Shown here: piece by piece, positions 21,827-34,643 of the stretch | Layout of the letters: every line of letters starts with the position of its first letter | Position numbering within the stretch: position 1 is the first letter of the stretch | NCBI RefSeq assembly: GCF_963678975.1 | Contig: NC_089277.1 | Coordinates: forward strand, 24,564,672 to 24,628,671 | Origin: Dysidea avara | Lineage: Eukaryota; Porifera; Demospongiae; Dictyoceratida; Dysideidae | DNA: 64,000 bases | Direction of reading: 5' to 3' | Translations under genes and position numbers: made by a program | Notes under the pieces: model-generated | Seen by the model: only the letters and a program-made list of their open reading frames with translations | What the model was told of the DNA's origin: nothing | Databases searched by the model: none

Positions 21827-23409
21827 TGGGTTTTATGGTTTAGCAGCTGCTTCATGATATAGCTACCTCATCTTGCAATCATCCTGTAGTTACACAGTGT
21901 GGGAGGGTCATCAGAATCTATCCTGGTTGGCTCTATAAAATATGATTGACCAGCAACAATGTTTTCACCTGATGGCTATTCATAAACTAGAATCACTGTG
22001 TATAGCTCACAGATGCAAACATCAGACTCATACAGATAAATCACCTGAAGCAAATAACAACTCTATTATTTGCTAGTATGTCAAATGTGTGGAAAAGGTA
22101 CCTTTCACAAATCCGGTCACATATTCTATATAATTATCATGGTGAATTTAAATCAATAATTCAACATGCAGCTGGGTGTACGATAGGTCTAAAAATTAAA
22201 CCAACTTGTTTTTATGACTTGCTGTGCTGATACAAAGTCACAATCTTGTATGACATATTTGTGTCAATGTTAACAGTTATGTTTATTAAAAGGTTTGTGG
22301 GCAACATGTGTCCACAGAAGATGTACTGGTGCACACAAACTTATGACGTCATCTAGTGATTTCCTCAGTTATTCATTCCCCAAAGTAGTGTACTGTAAAA
22401 GATTTACTTTTACTTGTTCAGTGTTGCTACGTATGCTTTTAGCTTGTGTACAGTGTACTGTGATTAGGAAATAAATAATAGAACTCAGTGTGGTCACTGT
22501 GGTGGAATGGTGGTATGTATAGCTAGACTACTATTAGCCATGCTGTGTATGTCCACAGGTGTAACCATTAATTGGTTTCCCAAATATTATAAATTCTTTA
22601 TCATATATCCTAATAACTTTTATATACTTGCAGTATCATCAAAAAATTTTTAGAAGCAATTCTCTACACAATTATGCACCAGGCTAGTAATATCAACAGG
22701 ATGGTCATTCAATAATCTGCTTAGATTTGTGATGTAATTAAAATTGCATAATGGGTAAATCAATGTATAAATTTTATTGCAATAGATGCACACTGTTTCT
22801 CTACAACTTTAGAATTTTGCTAGAAAGCTACATATTTAGGCACAATTAAAAAGAAAAAAGTTGAGGAGAAAATATTATTGTATGGTGGATGAAATACTGT
22901 CGTGGGAATATACATAGGTGGCTTGTTATAATACATTCTTATAAGGATCTGTATTTATAAAGTGGGCTTAGAGGTTAGTGATCCAATCAAAATGCATAGT
23001 TGTTTCCATTCATCTAAAAATTAATTTCAACTAAAACTACAAAAAAAATGTATGGTAAAAACTAATTGGTGCCAAAACCAAGGGGTAAACACATGATAAT
23101 TAAACTTTTTACATACACCTTCCTATTGTATCTTGGTAATGTGTAGTTGCTCAAATTGTATAGTGCATGCCACCCAGTGTGTTGCCACGCTGATTAGTAT
23201 GTTGAGTACATATTACTACTACACTGTACACTAAAAACAGTCAAGCTGTACTTCACCGTTTAATATTGAAACACTGTGGTAGACATCACAAAAATATAAT
23301 AAAAATGTGTAACATACATAACTTTAAAAGCATGTGCTGTAGCATGCATAAGTAAACTAAAATTTAAAAAAAATTAAATGCATTGGCATTTTATTCATTT
23401 TTATTCTAT
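21827..23409. other. Intergenic region between the duplicated genes
   Basis: Matches 38930-40981 in unit B at very high identity. It lacks about 425 bp present in unit B at 39176-39598; the loss removed most of a MITE whose right end survives at about 22094-22123. No gene seen. Confidence 0.5.
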
Positions 23410-24780
23410 TTATAGAGATTCTTCTGCAACACTGATCACCGGCTGTTCCACACTATCATATGTGACAAACTCATGAGTCTCAACAAATTGATCATCTTTT
23501 GTCAGGGATTGATCATCAACATCACCACCAACAAGATCATTCATTTTACTACAGATCAGCCTATCATCATCAACATTGTCATTGATGGATGGATCATCAT
23601 CAACAATAATATCGTTACTGAGTTCTAAAGCTTTGTGTTCTGGAGGACAACACCTCGACTCACAGCATAGTGAGCACCCATACTGTTGTACCAGTAGCCA
23701 ATACTGAACACTGACTCATCTGCACCTCCTTCAGGAGCCACTGCCACATTGTTCATGACTAGACCAGTTAAAATGATCACCAATCCTCCAATGTAGAATA
23801 TTGAGAACTGCACATGGAAAAGAAAATCCTATAAATACCTGTACATATACACAATACATGCTACTGTAGTATATAAATTTACTGGTAAAGTGAGTAGCAA
23901 AATGCATAATATTTATCACGCAAAACAATTCTCATAGCAGCACAATGGTAACCGTGATAAGAGTTACTGAGTAGAAATATGTTTAAACTCCTCACCAGTG
24001 CATGTTGTTGCATGGAGTTATAGTGGAAAAGTGAACATGTTTTTCTACAATGTTCACTACTATTGATGTTGTAGATTCGAACTATGCACATATGATAGCA
24101 GCATAATATGTTTTACTCAAGATACACACTAACGGCATGCTATTTTGGTGGTAGTAAATTATCTCTTTTGTGACATTACATTAGGTGATTTTCTCTCAAA
24201 ATACTGAGCTTGATTTTAAGGTTCTTCACACTTGTTCACATTTATGTAAAAGTATGATACCCATACGTGACTGGATATGCAATAACCCATGCACGCATTT
24301 TTCGAATTCCTGTTTATTATTATCTACGTGCTTAGCCAAGTGCATGTTCTGGCAAAGTTTCAACCTCATAACTTAGGGAGTTACAGTCCTACAAAGTAGC
24401 AGCAACAGAAAAACTGATTTTTACATCAAGTATAGGGAAAATAAACTGCAGGTGCTTACTAAAATGGTTGTAACTTATGAGTAAAATGACATCATGGAGT
24501 TGAAATTTCCACTATCATGTTCACCATGAGTAGGGAAATCAATTACTGGGTCCTTGTATCACCTTCTTTACTACATACAAAGGTAATAGTAGTAAAGAAA
24601 ACTTTATCACGTACTATCGTTTCAACATGACACAAAAAAATGATCATAACTTCTGTATCCTTGAGTATACTTTATCTTTATCATTGTTACTGAGCAGACA
24701 GTACAGCTGATATGCTCAGGAAAAAAAAAGAAGGAGATCACAAAATGAATTTAGCTACGTAGTTACAAAAAATACAGTTA

Positions 24781-24966
24781 TCAAGTTCCAAACAATGTTT
24801 GCAGTTCTGCTGAAAAAGAGTCAGTTTTGTTGCACTCAATTATGGTAGATGGTAAGTTGTTCCAATCCTTAATTGATCTAGAGAAAAAACTCCTTTGGTG
24901 TGAATAGGTGGATGAGTTTGGTAGAATGAAACGATGAGGGTGATATAGTCTGGTGGATCTTGTCAT
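24781..24966 (-). pseudogene. LINE reverse-transcriptase C-terminal remnant, copy 2
   Basis: Paralog of 1032-1214: STRLYHPHRFILPNSSTYSH, then SFFSRSIKDWNNLPSTI. It ends with SAELQTLFGT and a stop, which is probably the true end of the LINE ORF. Present before the segmental duplication. Confidence 0.7.
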
Positions 24967-27565
24967 TGACTACAAGATGCACTAGTCTGGTGGATCTTAT
25001 ACTGCAATTTGTGGGGCTGTAACTCCAAAAGTTATTGACATATGAGGCAGAAACTTTGCCAGATCATACACTTGCCTAAGTAGATTACAAATATTTAATA
25101 ATCAAGAATAATGCATGATTATGTCAGATTTTTGCAGATATATCAGTATCACATATCAGTATACGAATTCAGTATTATGTGACTGGATCTGCAAAATCCA
25201 ACACAATTGCACAAGCCAAGAAAGAGCCTAACAATAAATCTCTAGATATCTTCCTACTCAGAAGGTACTTGAAAATCTTTGTTCATTAGCAACAACAGAA
25301 AAATCGATTTGTACAGGAAAATAAATTACAGGTGCTTACTAAAACGGTTGTAACTTGCGAACGCAGTGACATACAAAGTTGAAATTTGTACCATTGTGTT
25401 CACCCTGAATAGGGAAATCGGTTGCTGGGTAAGTTTTCCTTGTATCATCTTTCTTCACTACATACAGTACAAAGGCGAATTCAGTGAAGAAAGATTAATT
25501 GCATTTAACATGCTAACTTGAGCACATGCAAACATACCACGCCACATTACTGCATGCTTTCCTACACAAACCACCCTTCCACCACACCAAGCTCTATAAC
25601 ATTACAGCCCGACATATTATAACAACACATCACTTTACAGACCAGTATACAGACATATATGCACATATGCACACAACTCTTTGGGGAGATAGGGCAACTG
25701 AGGTATGTTACCCCAGCCTAAATAGGCAATGAGTATGTGTTATCACTGTCACAGCAAAACTTTACATAATGTATCCAGTATTACTTACATCAGCCCCAGC
25801 AGCAGCAACATTAATTTCAGCAACCACATTGCAAGCATACAATGATTAGCACATAGTATCACTTCGACCGGGTATACATAACTTACATATCCTTTGTCTA
25901 ATGCAATGAAACAAAAAAAAATTGAACTCCTTTTGAGTAGGCAAATAAGATGATACGCAAGTTTTAATTGTTAGACCCATTCTTCACTAAGAACAAACAT
26001 TCAAAAAAATTACAGAACTGTTTAATTATATGCAAGCATGTCACCCATTGTACTCAATGTTTTAACTGTAAAATATAGGCTTATATGATTATGTTAGTTT
26101 TAGCAGATATTAAAGCATCAAGCTTTGTTTTTAGCATACTGTGTAAAATGAAAAACGTAACTGGCACAATAGGGTAGATGTACTGCTATTGTATATATAA
26201 GATCAAGTAACACATGGTAGCCAAACTTCAATAACCCCAATAGACAGAATAAGTCATTTTAAAACATTCAGTCCAATATGTGTGTGACTCTGTGTATACA
26301 TGATAGTAGAACCTGTAAGTAGAGCTACTAAAGCACTGCTGTGAGTGCTATACATCAAACATAGCATGTAAAAAGTGGGAGAGAGACGAAGATAGTACAA
26401 GAGTGCTATATTTCATCGTGAGACCACTTTTTGAGTGCTATATGTGACATATAGCACAAGCCTAGGTAGTGCTTTAACTGTTATAGAGAACCGTCACACA
26501 CGAAACAATTAGGAACTCATGGAGTGCTCGCTCCTGAAATTAAATACCCTTGGTAAAATAGGCATTTTGTCTGTGTTGCCTCTGCATTATAACATTGTCC
26601 TGGACTTGGATGAGTCTAGTACCTTTCGTAATGGCAAAAAGTTTTCATTTGTGGTACTAATAAGCATATTTCTATGGCATCATCCGTTTATGTCAGAAAA
26701 ACTTAGCAAGAATGTTCACTGCTGCTAACCACAAGCTACCATCATCGACGTCTTCAAGTATGTCTAAATCAAATCCAGTGGTTCTAATCGCACAGGTTGG
26801 GTTGGAAGTTCTATAACTACCTGGTATAGAACTGTGCACTACCCAATATAGAACAGTTGTGCTCTGTATGGCTATTATAGGAACTGTTTTTGTACTTTTA
26901 TCCTCCCATGTAAGGTTCTTTATAGTATAAGGGAAGACTAGGAATTTTAAGTTCAATTAGGGATCAAGAATAAAAAAGTAGTAGGGAAACAAGGAATGTT
27001 GCCTACACCTGCAAATATACTAATGGACATTTATTCCCTAATTCATCTACTTTTTTCTATGATTCCTAATCAAACTTAACATTCCTAATACTTGTTTGTT
27101 TACTATTTTATAACATTATTATGACTGGTGAGCCCACACTTACCACATCAAAAGAAAGGATGGCACCAGAGTTAATATTTCATCTGAACACATGCCCCAG
27201 CTATCAATTACTGACTCAAAAGTGAAGTGGCCATTACACTTCGCTAGCTTTCAGCTATGTTCAGCCTGTTTCAAGTGAAGAACACTTGGAGAAGTGCCTC
27301 TGCAATCAATCTGTTTACCATGGAAAATATGAATGATTCCCATTTACAAATGTAGGGAAGCCATTCCACTACCTTGGGCTGTCAGCAAACAATGGGACAC
27401 AAAGGAGGACAAAGGTAAGTCCATGATGCATGTATTGTACTGGGACACAAGGAGGACAAAGGTAAATCTATTATGCATGTATTGTATAAGTACTGGGGTG
27501 TGCAAAAAGACAATTTTCAGGATAAAGAGACATCAATCAAGCTTGTAGCCTTAGCCATTAGCAAG

Positions 27566-28083
27566 CAGTGTTGGGCAAGTTACTTTTTAAAAGTAACTAG
27601 TTACATATTACTTGCAACTGAACTATTTAGTTACAGTTACATATTACATATTACCCATAAAATAAAGTAACTGTAATAATATTACATATTATATTACTTT
27701 GTGTCCATAGCCTTAAGCTGTCACGTGTGAAACTACCACCTTATCACGTGACACGATTGCGTTGTTGGACAATGTGCAAGTCTTGATATAAGTAAGTAGC
27801 TGGTGAATAAGCCTCATTTAGTAGGCTTCATTACTTCGTTGTGGTTAGGCGTTACTCAGTGGGTTACTAACGAAATTAGTGACTTACTTTTAGTAATAAT
27901 ATTACGTAATATTAGATTCGTTACAGTAACTATATTACTTAGGTAACGCGTTACATTTGCAAGTAGAGTAACTTGAGTTATATTACCTGTTTTTATAGCG
28001 TAATTCGTTATATTACTTTGTTACCACAAAAGTAATAATATTACGTAACGCGTTACATAAGTAGCGCGTTACTCCCGACACTG
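27566..28083. mobile_element. hAT-like MITE with 8-bp target duplication
   Basis: Termini CAGTGTTGGG and CCCGACACTG, 518 bp apart. A perfect TTAGCAAG is duplicated at 27558-27565 and 28084-28091. The equivalent place in copy 3 (GCCGTTAGCAATTTATGC, about 45990) is empty. The interior is a long run of GTTACTTTTAGTAA-like sequence with many GTAAC/GTTAC palindromes. No coding sequence. Confidence 0.85.
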
Positions 28084-28117
28084 TTAGCAAGTTATGCTAT
28101 CCTGAAAGTATCAGGCA

Positions 28118-28185
28118 GGCTGGCAGGCATCCAGGCTGGCAGGCATCCAGGCTGGCAGGCATCCAGGCTGGCAGGCATCCAGGCA
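28118..28185. repeat. 16-bp tandem repeat, about four units
   Basis: Units of AGGCTGGCAGGCATCC in tandem, at the place where copy 1 has (GGCA)n. This shows rapid turnover of the array after duplication. Confidence 0.9.
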
Positions 28186-28829
28186 AGCAGGCAAAGTAGT
28201 TAGTCAGTAGAAAATTCCATAGATTTTTAAAACAAATTTGTAACAATCAATTGGAAGCATTTAGGGTTGCACTTTTGGGCCTGAATACACCTAACCAATA
28301 CTGCCAAGGTGCCAGGATGGCATTGTGATACTGGCTTTTGGATGATATTTTTGGCCACAAAACCCCAAGCTTCCTAATAAAGAACTTTCATATCCCAGAC
28401 ATTGTTTCACTACACATATGAGTGCCTATGCTTGTATTGGTCTAGAGAGTTGGGACCAACTTAAACTGCTCACTGTGAAAATTTGCAAATCCACCAAAGT
28501 TAAGTTTTATCCCTACATTTACCTTGCAGGTAGAAGTATAATTAAGGTATTTTGAACAAAGGAATGATGGTGGTCTTGTTTACATCTATTACATCATATA
28601 CAAATGTGTATGGCACACACATCCTGATATTTGAACTCTTCATGAGCAGGCATATAAGATGGTGTAAAGTTTTAATTCATTTGAGACTTACTTTCCTGAG
28701 TGATGGTTTAGCATATTTTGTCTTCATAGTTTCACTTATTTATTTAAAAGTATGGTTGAGCAAACTGTGTGGTTTTTCTATGATGGCCACATGATATGCT
28801 CACATAGCAACATTATAGTTAACACTGTA

Positions 28830-29039
28830 CAGTGCTCCCTCAATTATTCAACCTATAATTACCCAAACACTCAGTTATACGAGTAGTAGAAATGACTGTT
28901 CTATTAGGGTATTTTGTCTAAAGTGTGCATTCTATATAGTAATTGAACAGGGCTCTGTATATAAATGGATGGGTTTCAATTATTCAAACTGTTTGATTAT
29001 TTGAACACGTCTTGGTATCAAGGAGGTCAGGGAGCACTG
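28830..29039. mobile_element. pogo/Tigger-like MITE, copy 2
   Basis: Orthologous to 4389-4599 with the same CAGTGCTCCCT termini and TA flanks. Confidence 0.75.
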
Positions 29040-29283
29040 TATAAAGTATACATGTCTGTATGTAATGACATACAGACAATATACAGTAATTTTGCATGGA
29101 CAGTGAATACATATGTACACGATGTACTACACAATATGTAGCATGTAATATGCACACATACAAATACATACTTACGTACATACCTTATCATCAAAAAAGA
29201 AGACTGCAAACAGGACACTATAAGCAATGAAGGTTAAAATAGACAAGTTGGTGACCACAGCTGATGATGTTATTATTGTGATG

Positions 29284-31027
29284 CAGGGCCGTAGCCAGAC
29301 TTTTATCTGGGTAGGTTCTTTTAGAAGAAAAGTGGACCTTTTCATATGACATGATTCAGATTATATTGTGGTGTGCGCACCCAGCATGCGAAGCGTGCTG
29401 AAACTAGGGGGGTCTGGGGGCATGCCCCCCCAGGAAATGTTTTGAAAATAGATACTAAAAGGTTGGATTTAGTGGCATTTCAGTCAATAAAAATAACAAT
29501 TTTGTTAGGTAAGCTGAAGACCAGCTGTATGGATGATATCTGGAAAAATATCTCTACTGCTACTATAATAATTATACCATCTGCACATGCTTGTGTCTAA
29601 ATATAATATATTGGAATGTCACAGTTAATAAGAATGGGAAAGATTGAGCACTCTCCCATGATCAACAGGGGCAGTGTAGCAGAACAAAGGGTGTCTTAAA
29701 CAATGAAATTTACACATTGCATGGAGTTGAAGCATGGATGCTATTCGTGGGCTCTGCATGGAGAGACTTGTCCACCAAAATCTTATATTTTAATGAAAGC
29801 TCGGTTTAGACAATCTATTAAGTAGCTTTTAAAAGAAAATGTAATTGTGACTGTTATATTAGAGTGATTGTTCTATTAGAGCGGTTGACTGCTCTATTAG
29901 AGTATCTCGATCTTGCAATGCATTTAATACAAGCACTGAATGAGTTACTCGGGGCACTTAATTTAGCTTTTTATTAGTGGTATCTAGTAAACTGTGGCTA
30001 ATGGACTTTTGCTCCTGAAAATTTGGACTTGTATACTAAATTTGTGAACCTTTTTCAGGGGCGTAGCCAGGATTTTTTGAAGGAGAGTTCCAGCACCAGC
30101 TTTGAGTTACTAGAAGCAGGGGTCTGGGGGCGCAGCCCCCAGCCGCTGAGAGACTTTCAATATTTTAATAAATCAAAACTCAGCAAATTGCTATATTTTA
30201 TGCAAAAAGGACATTAATTATGATGCATTAAGTGCCCCTGGGATGATGGTAGTACTAGATAAAGTCACCTAGTGGAAACAGACAGCATAACACATAGAGA
30301 CACATATAGTAATCTGTAAGTGATGGTTATATCTCACTGTGGTATAGGAGCCATGAATCCACTGATACGAATGACAATCAAAACAATATAACTATACAAA
30401 TATGCATAGCATGAATTCATTTTGCATAACACAAGTGATAAATTACTGGAGCTCTATATCTTTAAACACTGCACACCAAAGCTATAGCAGTATAAGGTCA
30501 TGCTAAGTTTTGCATTTAATGTTGGAATGTCTGAAAAACTTCATAATATGGACATGGATATTTAAATGCATGTTCTATTAGAGTTAACTGACTGCTCTAT
30601 TAGAGTATATACCTGACTGCTCTATTAGAGTATGTCGATCTTTTTAACAATTTTTGAAGAGGGCTCATGTTACCTCTGTAAATCCTTCCCTCAGAGATGA
30701 ATGTAAGTTTTATCAATTGTTTTGCTGTGCCATTACACTATATTGCTCACTCATTTGTCCTGCCACACTAAATGGTATGTTAGGATCCTGCTTGCAGAAG
30801 TCTAAATTTTACAGGGGGGGTTGTTATTGTTATTGTTATTATCTACTTTACCAGTTAGGCACTGGAGGGTGTACACAGAAGGCAGAGCCTGTTCGAGGGG
30901 TTCCGGCCCCCCCCTCCCTACGCCCCTGTTTTTGGTTAAATTATGGATCTATTTACTGAAATTGTGGACCTTTTTTCCAAGAGGGCGGTTCTTCAGAACC
31001 CCCGAACCCCCCCTGGCTACGGGCCTG
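29284..31027. mobile_element. CAGGGCCGTAGCCAG-type element interrupting membrane-gene copy 2
   Basis: Termini CAGGGCCGTAGCCAG (29284) and CTGGCTACGGGCCTG (ending 31027) are inverted repeats. The interior shows G/C-rich palindromes such as GGGGGCATGCCCCCCC and several copies of the CTCTATTAGAGTATCTCGATC motif (29870-29915, 30570-30640). A second element is nested at 30056-30928. No target duplication is visible, and the host sequence to its right is not the missing half of the interrupted exon, so a deletion accompanied or followed insertion. Confidence 0.65.
30056..30928. mobile_element. Nested CAGGGGCGTAGCCAGG-type element
   Basis: Termini CAGGGGCGTAG and CTACGCCCCTG bound 873 bp, flanked by short T runs that may be the target duplication. 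Same terminus type as the enclosing element and as 20933-21818. No coding sequence. Confidence 0.6.
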
Positions 31028-31029
31028 CA

Positions 31030-31968
31030 GTAGAGAGTTCATCTAGATCAGCTACAAACAAGTTACTTTAGACAATGTTCTGCTACAAGTAAGTCACTCT
31101 GTAGAGAGTTCAGCTACAAACAAGTCACTCTGTAGTACAAACAAGTCACTGTGTAGCTGGAGAGTTCAGCAACCAATCAAAAAACCACTCTGTAAAGAGT
31201 TCAGCTATACAAACATGTTATAGTTCTATAGAGAAAGTTATAACTCTATAGAGAGATCAGCTAGAAACAAGTCATCTAGTAGAGAGATCAGCTAGAAGAC
31301 ATCACGTTATAGAGAGTTACGTAAGCTACAAAGAAACCACCATGTAGAGAGTTAAGCTGCAAACAAATCAACCTGTAGAGAATTCAGCCACCCTGTAGAG
31401 AGTTCAGCTAGAAACAATGAGATTTTCAGCTACAGTTCAGTTATGTAAGAAGTCACCTTATTAACTACAGTATGTGATAATCATCATTCAATGTTAAATA
31501 TACAAATATTTCATCAGACAAAAGCTATACACACAATTACTTCCTTTCTTTCACAATTCCTTACAAGTTAAAAGGAAGTAGCATCAAAGCCACATGGCCA
31601 GCGTTGTGGCTTGCAATACAAAAAGAAGTGGTATCTAAACCAAAACAGCCAAGCTGTAAAAAGAAAGTGCGGCCCCCAAAAAGGCCAAGGTGAAAAAAGA
31701 TGTGAAATCCAAGGTGACGGACAAGAAATGGCTGTGATGGTAGGTTAATGGCAAAAATTTTAATTACGACAATTCAGGTGAATTTGGTGCCAAATCCTAG
31801 TGGAGGAGGCAACACAAATTCACCTGAATTGTCGTAATTAAATGTTTTGCCATTAACCTACCATCACAGCCATTTCTTGGCCGCCACCTTGGATTTCACA
31901 TCTTTATTCACTTTGGGGGCCGCACTCTTTTTTTACAGCTTGGCTGTTTTGGTTTAGATTCAATTATC
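31030..31968 (-). mobile_element. Truncated Helitron-like composite repeat (locus 2)
   Basis: Reverse orientation. 31634-31968 is the 5' palindrome (arms TCTAAACCAAAACAGCC and its complement), with the TC end at 31968 next to a host T, so A precedes TC on the minus strand. 31560-31625 is the linker, and 31030-31440 holds degraded minisatellite units (GAGAGTTCAGCTACAAACAA). The tail and 3' hairpin are missing; the element abuts 29284-31027. Confidence 0.7.
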
Positions 31969-33385
<1,417 letters not shown>

Positions 33386-33977
33386 CAGCGTTGAAACCGG
33401 GTCGGGTCATCCGGGTCACATTTTCTCGGGGTCATCCGGGTCTGGCATTTATCCGGGATTGGATCACGTGAGAAACGAAATTGTTCGTTTGACGACGTGG
33501 AAACTTATAAACGCTATCGCGAGCTCTTTCGTAAGCCACGCCCACTTATCGCATTACCAACATACGCTCAGCCACGCCCATTTGCTAGTTTTTTTGTTTT
33601 TTTTAAGATTAGAACATACAAATAAACAGTTAAACAATTAAATCAAAAACTGAGTCTCTGATTGCACCAAGGCCACAGGAGCACTTTTGATGTAAAGTAT
33701 GTAGCACGAAACTGCGGGTATCTATGGTGAGAGGTAGCTATTGTCAGTAGGTGAAGACTTTCTTTTTTTTTTTTTTTTTTTGGTCTTCAACCTACAGCTA
33801 GGCTGAAGTTGCAATATTTAGTCAACACGAATCGAACGCTCAAAATGTAGACTCGTTCGCTCGCTCGAGACTAGCCGAAACACGTCTCGACTTTAATTAA
33901 TCCGGGTCGATCCGGGTCACATCCGGGTCAGTGGGTCATCCGGGTCAGCAGTCATGAGTGACCCGGTTTCGACGTTG
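33386..33977. mobile_element. TIR element inserted into the (GT)n array
   Basis: Termini CAGCGTTGAAACCGGGTC and GACCCGGTTTCGACGTTG, 592 bp apart. Inner sequence near both ends repeats TCCGGGTCA. Any target duplication is hidden by the GT repeat. Near 33763-33815 on the minus strand is a poly-A-tailed fragment (AACTTCAGCCTAGCTG, then GAAGACC and A19 or so), shared with 60234-60285. Confidence 0.75.
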
Positions 33978-34643
33978 GTGTGTTGTGTGTTGTGTGTGTG
34001 TGTTGTGTTGTGTGTGTGTGTGTTTTGTTATGTGTGTGTGTGTTGTGTGTGTGTCACAGTGTGTGTCTGTGTGTTTTTGTTATGTGTGTGTGTGTGTGCG
34101 TGCATGCGTGCATTATGTGTGTTAATTGTGACTATTAAAGAGTGGGATAATAATGAGACTTATGTATGATACTTATCATTGTAGTTAATAATACTGACTT
34201 CAATCAGTGTTTGGTGAACGATTTTATACTTGATTGTCATGAATTGTGTTTTTTTCTAAGCATAGCAGCAAGGCCACGGTGAAAGGATAAATTTTGTGAT
34301 GGTATAAATTTTGTTCTTGTAACTTAATGCACTACTGTATTCTTGTCTGTAATACATGTCATGTTAAATTTAGCTAAGTGCAATTCTGTGCAATTTTATC
34401 AGACAGACTCAGCAGTGAGTATAATTAATTTAGCCATGCAGTGAAGCACACTGCCTGTGGACCTACGCTATGTCTTGCACTGTTAAAGTTTTGTGTTTTT
34501 AATTCTATGTATTATTAACGCATATACAGTACACAAATACTATTACTGTGTTACAAAACTACATGATCATTTTATAATAAATAAATGTATTATCACTGAC
34601 AGTTAATAAAAGTGTCTGCTTTATTCATTTGTGATTAATGCTG
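33978..34643. other. GT-rich remainder and 3' flank of TSP1 gene copy B
   Basis: 33978-34110 is the right part of the GT array; the rest matches 16100-16605. On the minus strand, AATAAA lies at 34620-34625, about 20 bp after the TSP1 stop codon, a good poly-A signal. The same place in copy A has lost it (GACTCA-type sequence). Confidence 0.5.

Larger units (their letters stand above)
23410..29283 (-). pseudogene. Membrane protein gene, copy 2, broken
   Basis: Paralog of the gene at 1-4897. The last exon (23410-23807, 398 nt against an expected 396) has 2 extra bases near 23690 that change the frame after GYWYN and give an early stop. Downstream sequence still encodes the old acidic tail in the other frame. 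The loop exon (27144-27254) has a 1-base deletion and a 4-base insertion relative to copy 1's 108 nt. The two-helix exon (from 29186) is cut at about 29283 by a transposon, so its first half is missing. Introns contain a LINE remnant (24781-24966), a hAT-like MITE (27566-28083) and the pogo-like MITE. Confidence 0.7.
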
